From Amphimedon queenslandica (taxonomy: Eukaryota; Porifera; Demospongiae; Haplosclerida; Niphatidae), in contig NW_003546641.1 in NCBI RefSeq assembly GCF_000090795.2, positions 36,061 to 57,555 of the forward strand: a DNA stretch of 21,495 bases, given 5' to 3'. A program made the translations under genes and the position numbers. Below the pieces are notes generated by a model. That model ran no database searches, had not been told where the DNA came from, and saw only the letters and a program-made list of their open reading frames with translations. This document shows positions 1 to 8,900 of this stretch, one piece after another; the stretch's first letter is position 1, and every line of letters starts with the position of its first letter.

Positions 1-2195
1 CATCTTCCATGGCATCATCATCTGTGATGTCATCTTCTATGACATCATCATCTGTTATGCCATCATCATCTGTGACATCATCATCTGTGATTTCATCTTC
101 GATGACATCATCTTCAGTCATCAAAACTTCAGTTTTGTCATCTTTTAGCTCTCCTTCACCATCATCTTCATTGTCCCCATCTCCATCTCCTTCATCAACT
201 CCATTATCTCCTTCACCTTCTTCTTCCTATAAATCTCCTTCACCAACTCCCTCACTCTCCTCCTCACATTTACCTTCAGTATCTCCTTTACCATCTTCTT
301 CACCAACCTCTTATAAATCTTCTTCACTTACTCCTTCTCCTTCATCATCCATCCATTCTTCTTCTTCTCGGTTGCTCATCTCTACCACTTCTGAAACCAG
401 AACATCAACTAGCATTACAAGTATTATTAACAAGAATTGCTGTTATTTATTTATTGTTGTTTTATTTTTAGGTTCAATTGTTCCTTCTCCTACTTGTCCC
501 TCAACAATAGCAAGTGTATCTCTTCAAAACACTATCACTTTATTGCTTACCAATTATAGTATAGCAACAGTAAGAAATTGTGATAAAAATTGAGAATTCA
601 TTTTTTCACCATTTGTCATGAAAACCATGTTCTGAGGACTATAAGTACATAGTATTTTGTCAAAAGTGGCTATGAATGAATTACTTCATATACCTTTTAC
701 AGTATGTTCTGTAAGATGTTTAGACAAGTTCCAATTAAAATTTTATAAATTTTAAAAGTTGCTCCAAAATCAGGCCAAAGTTCCAGTACTACAGTACATG
801 GTCCTGGGCCAAATTTTATCAAAATTGATAAGAAAAAATTTCTCCATTTTTATAATTTTTTTCTGATGGAAATACATGTTTTTATGTTGTGTAAAAGTTT
901 GAATTGATTCTGATCAAAATTGAATTTTTTATAAATTTTTGAAGTTGCTCCAAAATCAGGCCAAAGTCCCTGTACTACAGTACAGGGTCTCGGGCCAAAT
1001 TTCATCAAAATTGACAAGGAGAAATTTTTTCATTTTTATAATTTTTTCTGATGCAAATACATGTACTTATGTTGCGTAGAAAGTTTTAACAGATTCCTAT
1101 TGAAATTAGATTTTTTATGAATTTTTTAAGTTTCTCAAAAATCAAATAATAATCAGGGTATTTGTCAAAAATGGCTCTGAGAGAAGTCTTAATTTTTATC
1201 ACATTTACTAATGCATATACACCTATTTGTGTTTGTACATATACTTGACTTTGTGTCTAAAATTGGCTAAGTTCTTGAGTTGAGGGATTTTTAGTTAACA
1301 GTTTCTAATTGGTTCCTTTGTTCATTTGACAGTTCACTAGTTCTGCTCAGGAGAGGTTTAAGCAAATCACAGCTGAGATTGTACATAACTACTGCACATA
1401 CTTCAAGCAAGACTGCAATCCAATAAAACTCACAGACACTACAAAGTATGTAAATATATAAATATATATAGCAATTGAACTACGACTTGGGCTACATACT
1501 GGACACTGAAAATTTTAATGTATTTTCATTGTAGGACTGATGGTAGTGTATGTGTGGTGATCACCAGGATACTGTCTGGAGGATCAACCAATGACCAAAC
1601 ATTAGTTACTTTCTTTGTCACACTAAATGATGGAGCAGACCTACTACCAGTAACTGCTCTGACCGTCTCTGTTGAAGTACATAATTATCACTATCTACTA
1701 GCTCCTATAATTATGCTTCATTTTTATAGGCTGGCATACGCAATGGAAACTATAATAGTTTCACTAGAGTTTATTTAGTTAGTGGATCAGCCAGCTCTTC
1801 CATGACACCATCAGCAACACTGAGTTCATCTTCATCTACTGGAACAACTGTTGGAGTTGCTGTAGGAGTTGTATTACTAGTAATGATAACGATAGGAGTT
1901 GTGGTCATAGTACTGGTGTTTATGTAAGTTATTTCCATTAACATTAAACTAGTGTGAGATTGTAAAATATTTTAAAATGAATTCCATCTGATTTGTATTT
2001 TATAGGATTCTGAAGGGAAGACGTGCTAGTAAATACAATATTGATGGAGCAACGTTTGCAGATGCAACTACTAACAATCGCTATGGTGGCAATACTGTGC
2101 TAAAATCTGTTTATGAGGAATCTGAAAAGGCTACCTTCAGTAACCCTCTGTATGGTCAACTTGATGAGGATGATGGATATGAGCATATGAACTAA
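1..2195 (+). CDS. 3' part of a single-pass membrane protein with Ser/Pro stalk (gene A, 5' partial)
   Basis: Exons inferred: 1-420 (open at the left edge, codons from 3), 472-569, 1333-1445, 1535-1676, 1730-1923, 2006-2195; every junction is GT-AG and the joined frame gives 384 residues before the TAA at 2193. The order is: a low-complexity Ser/Thr/Pro stalk (about 140 residues, likely heavily O-glycosylated); a ~120-residue juxtamembrane domain with four cysteines (TC, NYC, DC, SVC); a transmembrane helix of Gly, Val, Ile and Leu encoded at about 1850-1923; and a ~64-residue cytoplasmic tail beginning LKGRR and carrying FSNPLYG and a terminal GYEHMN. The same exon set with the same phases closes gene B, so SRCR domains probably lie upstream, outside the window. 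NPxY motifs bind PTB or clathrin adaptors in other receptors; that role here is inferred. The intron at 570-1332 is long (763 bp) because repeats fill it, against 51 bp in gene B. Confidence 0.85.
472..1780 (+). other. Conserved juxtamembrane domain of gene A (exons 2 to 5)
   Basis: These exons encode a block starting PSPTCPSTIASVS, then [35 protein letters not shown] and [12 protein letters not shown]. It aligns almost residue for residue with the block at 10185-10830 in gene B, in contrast to the freely diverging Ser/Pro stalk beside it, so it is under constraint. Its position between a mucin-like stalk and the membrane, and its mix of an amphipathic helix followed by strand-like segments, recall SEA domains, but I see no GS[VIA] cleavage motif and cannot assign a family. 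Confidence 0.6.
720..1140 (-). repeat. ~186-bp interspersed repeat units in gene A intron 2
   Basis: Two adjacent units share GTTGCTCCAAAATCAGGCC at 758 and 944, 186 bp apart, followed by a palindromic centre (TACTACAGTA) and by a TACATG/TTATGTTG segment; a third unit decays after about 1080. The units are in the opposite orientation to the same family at 11590-13215. They account for most of the 763-bp intron; the remaining parts (570-720, 1140-1332) show nothing recognisable. Confidence 0.75.
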
Positions 2196-2329
2196 TAATT
2201 AATAGAATAAGCTGTTTAATTGTGATAATAAGAGATACTGTTAATGCTTCTACAAAATTTAATGCACCTGAACTAGCATAGCTACCCTTTATTATGTAAA
2301 TTATTTTATTGTGTTACATCCTTTGTAAC

Positions 2330-2451
2330 TTTTGTCCCTTGATTTTTAAAAGCATGAACATCAAAAATTAAATTTCGTTCATGGTCACAGTTTTGTCCCT
2401 TGATTTTTAAAAGCATGAACATCAAAAATTAAATTTCGTTCATGGTCACAG
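2330..2451. repeat. Perfect 61-bp direct tandem duplication
   Basis: Two abutting copies (2330-2390 and 2391-2451), each starting TTTTGTCCCTTGATTTTTAA and ending CATGGTCACAG. I see no differences between them by eye, so the duplication is recent or the region is being homogenised. Each unit also contains a loose inverted pair (TTTTTAAAAGCATGAA / TTCGTTCATG). Confidence 0.9.
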
Positions 2452-2743
2452 TGCAGTTTTTGAAAAGAAAAAGATACTGCTTACTAACGATGCTAGACTA
2501 CTTGCTCAGTGTAGATCTATGTATGTAGTGAAGCAGAGATAATCATAGTAGTGCTTATGCAAATTTTGCTTTATGTGTGTATAATAAATGATAGCTGATT
2601 AGCATACTTATTAGTTATGAGGGAGAGTCCTTGCCGTGGGCTGTCTTACTATTATTTCTAAGTTAATTACTGTAGTGCCTATGTTGTGGTAAGGATGGAA
2701 TGTGAGACAGTTATTTCATACTCTGCAATGCATCCTGTATTGT

Positions 2744-2786
2744 ATGCATGTATGCATGTACTGGCATGTGCTTTGTGTATGCATGT
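2744..2786 (+). promoter_or_regulatory. Dense GCATG/CATGT cluster upstream of gene B
   Basis: Four to five TGCATGT-like words fall within about 43 bp, 80-125 bp upstream of the chosen gene B start. They could be transcription-factor sites or merely a simple-sequence expansion; only the clustering and the position are seen. Confidence 0.3.
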
Positions 2787-2867
2787 CATCTGTGGAATGT
2801 GGGGGATTTACTATGCACTATCTGATAAGCTGGATCATTTCCAACAAGAGAAGAATAAACAAAGCTA

Positions 2868-2919
2868 ATGATGCTTCTACTGTATGGATTATTGATTCTC
2901 TTGATGTCCTCTATCGAAG
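2868..2919 (+). other. Signal-peptide exon of gene B
   Basis: This 52-nt exon is too short to appear as an open frame by itself. Two ATGs in a row (2868, 2871) open a hydrophobic run [24 protein letters not shown] donor at 2920 leaves phase 1 and joins across a 47-bp intron to the acceptor at 2965-2966, giving [14 protein letters not shown], the start of the first SRCR domain. I chose this start because the longer upstream frames read through without a hydrophobic leader. Confidence 0.75.
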
Positions 2920-5900
2920 GTACAGGTTAACATATTATTGTTATGCTGTCTATATATGTTATGTAGTCTCTGGATGTACTCATGGTGACATAAGGCTTGT
3001 TGGAGGCAGTGACCAATATGAGGGGAGGGTTGAAGTTTGTATAAATGGTAGCTGGCACAGTGTCTGTGATGATGGTTGGGGAGCTCCTGATGCTACTGTA
3101 GTATGCAAGCAACTAGGATATGCATATTCTGGAAGTAAGAATAAGTGAGATTCAAAGGATATTGCCTTAAGTAAATTTTTAGATGCCAAGCCTTATGGTA
3201 GTGCATACTTTGGTCAAGGTAATGGTACTATAGCCATTGAGAATGTGGCTTGTGCTGGAACTGAAACATTTCTCCTTGCTTGTACTTCCAGTTCAATCTT
3301 TGGTACAACTTGCTCACATTCTGAAGATGCTGGGGTTGGCTGTGAAGGTATGTAGAGCTACCTAATTCAGTTTGTACATTTAATGATACTTTTAATAGCT
3401 CCATGTACTAATGGGCAGATCAGGCTAGCAGGAAATACTAATGTTCCTCAGGAAGGAAGAGTAGAATATTGTTTGAATAATAATTGGGGAACAATATGTG
3501 ATAGCTCCTGGGGAGCAACTGATGCTCAAGTAGCTTGTTATCAGTTAGGATATCTTACAACAGGTCAGTATTATAGTTTTGTTGCATTGTACAGTTGTTA
3601 CTAATGATACTAGGAGCTATTGCTTATAGTTCAGCTAAATTTGGTTCTGGCACTGGTCCAGTATATTGGCGTTATTTTGGATGCAGTGGAAGTGAAACTA
3701 CTCTAAGTGCATGTAGTAAAAGTTCTGGATCAAGTTGTTCCCATTCATATGATGCTGGTGTGAGATGCCTTGGTATGTTCATGATTTTTTAGCATTTTAT
3801 TAATAAACTTAATTTATAGTTAATTCAACTGTGAATTGTACTTATGGTGATGTCAGATTAACCAGTGGATCTAATCAGTATGAAGGAAGAGTTGAAGTAT
3901 GTATTAATGGAATATGGGGTACTGTCTGTGATGATTATTGGGACTCTAATGATGCTACTGTTGTGTGTAAACAGCTTGGTTATGGCTATAGTGGAAGTAA
4001 GACAAATGATTAAATAAGTTTAATCTTTCCACATAATTTTTTTAGATGGTATTGCTTATTCCAGTGCTCATTTTGGTGCTGGTAGTGGCAAGATATGGAT
4101 GGATGATGTAGCTTGCAGTTCTTCATATACTAAACTAATATACTGTCCTAGTTCAATACTGGGTACTAGTAACTGTGGTCATTCTGATGATGCTGGAGTC
4201 AGCTGTCAAGGTAAGAATATTAACCTTTTCAATAGCAATTACCATATAGGGCGTATATTTCATGGTGATTTAATTTCACTAATTTCACGGTTTTAAAAAA
4301 TTCGTGAAAATTATTTTTTATCATACTAATAATGATTAGTACAAGAAAAACACAAAAATTTTTCTTGTGAATAGGTTAAAAGGTGATTTCTGTGAAATAT
4401 TTTCCCTGGGAAATATATCCCCTATACGGTATTGTACTTTTGTATTTGTAGCTCCATGTACTAATGGACAGATCAGGCTAGTAGGAAATACTAATGTTCC
4501 TCAGGAAGGAAGAGTAGAATATTGTTTGAATAATAATTGGGGAACGATATGTGATAGTTCCTGGGGAGCAACTGATGCTCAAGTAGCTTGTTATCAGTTA
4601 GGATATCTTACAACTGGTTAGTAGATAGCATTTTGTAGTACATAGTTGTTATTGATGATACTAGGAGCTATTGCTTATAGTTCAGCTAAATTTGGTTCTG
4701 GCACTGGTCCAGTATATTATCGTTATTTTGGTTGCAGTGGGAGTGAAACTACTCTAAGTGCATGTAGTAAAAGTTCTGGATCAAGTTGTTCCCATTCATA
4801 TGATGCTGGTGTGAGATGTTCTGGTATGTACATCATTTTTTAGCATTTTACTAATGAATTTTATTTATAGTTAATTCAACTGTGAACTGTACTTATGGTG
4901 ATGTCAGATTAGTTGGCGGGTCCAATCAATATCAAGGAAGAGTTGAAATATGTATTAATGGAATATGGGGCACTGTCTGTGATGATTATTGGGACTCCAA
5001 TGATGCTACTGTTGTGTGTAAACAGCTTGGTTATAGCTACAGTGGATGTGAGATAATGATTTAAATAATTCTAATCTCTCCTCACAATTTTTTAGATGGT
5101 ATTGCTTATTCCAGTGCTCATTTTGGTGCTGGTAGTGGTAAGATATGGATGGATGATGTAGCTTGCAGTTCTTCATACAATAAACTAATAAACTGTCCTA
5201 GTTCAATACTGGGTACTAGTAACTGTGGTCATTCTGATGATGCTGGAGTGAGTTGTCAAGGTATGGACCTTTTCAATAGCAATATTGTACTTTTGTATTT
5301 GTAGCTCCATGCACTGATGGACAGATCAGACTAGTAGGAAATACTAATGTTCCTCAGGAAGGAAGAGTAGAATATTGTTTGAATAATAACTGGGGAACAA
5401 TATGTGATAGCTCCTGGGGAGCAACTGATGCTCAAGTAGCTTGTTATCAGTTAGGATATCTAACAACTGGTTAGCAGATAGCATTATGTAGTACATAGTT
5501 GTTACTCATGATACTAGGAGCTATTGCTTATAGTTCAGCTAAATTTGGTTCTGGCACTGGTCCAGTATATTGGCGTTATTTTGGTTGCAGTGGAAGTGAA
5601 ACTACTCTAAGTGCATGTAGTAAAAGTTCTGGATCAAGTTGTTCCCATTCATATGATGCTGGTGTGAGATGTTTTGGTATGTTTATAATGTTTTAGCATT
5701 TTATTAATAAATTTTATTTATAGTTAATTCAAGTGTAAACTGTATTTATGGTGATGTTAGATTAGTTGGTGGATCTAATCAATATCAAGGAAGAGTTGAA
5801 GTATGTATTAATGGAATATGGGGTACTGTCTGTGATGATTATTGGGACTCCAATGATGCTACTGTTGTGTGTAAACAGCTTGGCTATAGCTATAGTGGAA

Positions 5901-8900
5901 GTAAGATAAATGATTAAATAAGTTTAATCTTTCCACATAATATTTTAGACGGTATTGCTTATTCCAGTGCTCATTTTGGTGCTGGTAGTGGCAAGATATG
6001 GATGGATGATGTAGCTTGCAGTTCTTCATATACTAAACTAATATACTGTCCTAGTTCAATACTGGGCACTAGTAACTGTGGTCATTCTGATGATGCTGGA
6101 GTCACTTGTCAAGGTATGAACCTTTTCAATAGCAATGTTGTACTTTTGTATTTGTAGCTCCATGTACTAATGGACAGATCAGGCTAGCAGGAAATACTAA
6201 TGTTCCTCAGGAAGGAAGAGTAGAATATTGTTTGGATAATAATTGGGGAACAATATGTCATAATTCTTGGTCAGCAGTTGATGCTCAAGTAGCTTGTTAT
6301 CAACTAGGATATCCAACAACAGGTAGTATAGTTTTATTATGATTTAAAATAAATGCTTTCAATTTTAGGGGCTGTTGCATATAATTCAGCTAAGTTTGAT
6401 TCAGGTACTGGCCCAATATATTACACTTCTGTTGGATGCAGTGGAAGTGAAACTACTATAAGTGCATGTAGTAAAAGTTCTGGATCAAGTTGTTCACATT
6501 CACAAGATGCTGGTGTGAGATGTTTTGGTATGTACACTCTTTCTTAGCATTTTTAATGAATTTTATTCATAGTTAATTCAACTGTGAATTGTACTTATGG
6601 TGATGTTAGATTAGTTGGTGGGTCTAATCAATATCAAGGAAGAGTTGAAATATGTATTAATGGAATATGGGGTACTGTCTGTGATGATTATTGGGACTCT
6701 AATGATGCTACCGTTGTGTGTAAACAGCTTGGTTATAGCTATAGTGGAAGTAAGATAAATGATTAAATAAGTTTAATCTTTCCACATAATATTTTAGACG
6801 GTATTGCTTATTCCAGTGCTCATTTTGGTGCTGGTAGTGGTAAGATATGGATGGATGATGTAGCTTGCAGTTCTTCATATACTAAACTAATATACTGTCC
6901 TAGTTCAATACTGGGTACTAGTAACTGTGGTCATTCTGATGATGCTGGAGTCAGCTGTCAAGGTATGGGGACCTTTTCAATAGCAATATTGTACTTTTGT
7001 ATTTCTAGCTCCATGTACTAATGGGCAGATCAGACTAGTAGGAAATACTAATGTTCCTCAGGAAGGAAGAGTAGAATATTGTTTGAATAATAATTGGGGA
7101 ACAATTTGTCATAATTCTTGGGGAACAACTGATGCTCAAGTAGCTTGTCGTCAATTGGAATATCTAACAGAAGGTTTGCAAAATTCAAAACTGTATAGTG
7201 AGTTTTAGTTTTTTTCCTTCTTTAGGAGCCATTGCCTATTCATCTGCTAAGTTTGGTTCTGGTACTGGCCCTATACTGTATCGCAATGTTGCATGCACTG
7301 GAAATGAACTAGCACTTAGTAACTGCAGCAAGGCTTCTGCTGGAGGCTATTGTAGTCACAGTCAAGATGCTGGCATAAGATGCCTTGGTTAGCTGTGAAT
7401 TATAGTCACATACTCATAATGATTTTTATCTACAGTCAATTCAACTGTGAATTGTACTTATGGTGACGTTAGATTAGTTGGTGGATCTAGTCAATATCAA
7501 GGAAGAGTTGAAATATGTATTAATGGAATATGGGGTACTGTCTGTGATGATTATTGGGACTCTACTGATGCTACTGTTGTGTGTAAACAATTGGGATATT
7601 CTTATGCTGGATGTAAGATGTCATTCCATTTTATTTTTAAAGTTAAATAATTTATGTAGACGGTATTGCTTATTCCAGTGCTCATTTTGGTGCTGGTAGT
7701 GGTAAGATATGGATGGATGATGTAGCTTGCAGTTCTTCATATACTAAACTAATATACTGTCCTAGCTCAGTACTGGGTACTAGTAACTGTGGTCATTCTG
7801 ATGATGCTGGAGTTACCTGTCAAGGTATGAACCTTTTCAATAGCAATATTGTACTTTTGTATTTCTAGCTCCATGTACTAATGGGCAGATCAGGCTAGCA
7901 GGAAATACTAATGTTCCTCAGGAAGGAAGAGTAGAATATTGTTTGAATAATAATTGGGGAACAATTTGTCATAATTCTTGGGGAGCAACTGATGCTCAAG
8001 TAGCTTGTCGTCAATTGGGATATCTAACAGAAGGTTTTCCTAATATTATTGATATTAGATATACTTAAGTTTTGTTACTTCTTTAGGAGCCATTGCCTAT
8101 TCATCTGCTAAGTTTGGTTCTGGTACTGGCCCTATACTGTATCGCAATGTTGCATGCACTGGAAATGAACTAACATTTAGTAACTGCAGCAAGGCTTCTG
8201 CTGGTAGCTATTGTAGTCACAGTCAAGATGCTGGTATAAGATGCCTTGGTTAGCTACATGTAGTTTTGATTTAGTTATAATCATTCTGTTTACAGTTAAT
8301 TCAACTGTGAATTGTACTTATGGTGATGTTAGATTAGTTGGTGGGTCCAATCAATATCAAGGAAGAGTCGAAATATGCATTAATGGAATATGGGGCACCG
8401 TCTGTGATGATTATTGGGACTCTAATGATGCTACTGTTGTGTGTAAACAATTGGGATATTCTTATGCTGGGTGTAAGATGTCATAAAGTTTTCTAAATTT
8501 ATGTAGATCTATAAATTTTAGATGGTATTGCTCATTCTAGTGCTCATTTTGGTGCTGGTAGTGGTAAGATATGGATGGATGATGTAGCTTGCAGTTCTTC
8601 ATATACTAAACTAATATACTGTCCTAGTTCAATACTGGGTACTAGTAACTGTGGTCATTCTGATGATGCTGGAGTCACCTGTCAAGGTTTGTGTTAATAA
8701 TATCTTTAGCTATTTTAAATTATTTCTTTTATGCTGTAGCTCCATGTACTAATGGTCAGTTGAGGTTAGTTGGTGGTTCTGTAGCATATGAAGGAAGAGT
8801 TGAAGTTTGCATGAACAATGAATGGGGTACTGTGTGCTATGATTACTGGGGTACACCTGACAGCAGTGTTGTATGCAAGCAACTTGGATACTCTGAAAAT

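Larger units (their letters stand above)
2196..2867. other. Intergenic spacer between genes A and B
   Basis: There is no supportable coding exon here. The spacer holds the 3' UTR of gene A, a 61-bp tandem duplication and a GCATG-rich stretch just upstream of gene B. I see no clear AATAAA close to the gene A stop, so its poly(A) site is not placed. Confidence 0.6.

Noticed and set aside
145..327. Lys/Glu/Met-rich minus-strand frame
   Set aside because: This is the antisense of the Ser/Pro stalk of gene A, with no signal, domain or splice support.
472..1780. Assignment of the juxtamembrane domain as SEA
   Set aside because: Position and general make-up fit, but no cleavage motif or clear profile could be seen, so the name is withheld.
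2702..2966. Extended coding region upstream of the first SRCR exon
   Set aside because: It is an open frame that happens to reach the SRCR exon through intron and leader. It has no signal peptide; the spliced 52-nt exon at 2868 supplies one in the right phase.
3399..8739. CRISPR-like regular repeats
   Set aside because: The repeats are coding SRCR exon modules of about 850 bp with introns, not short repeats with unique spacers.
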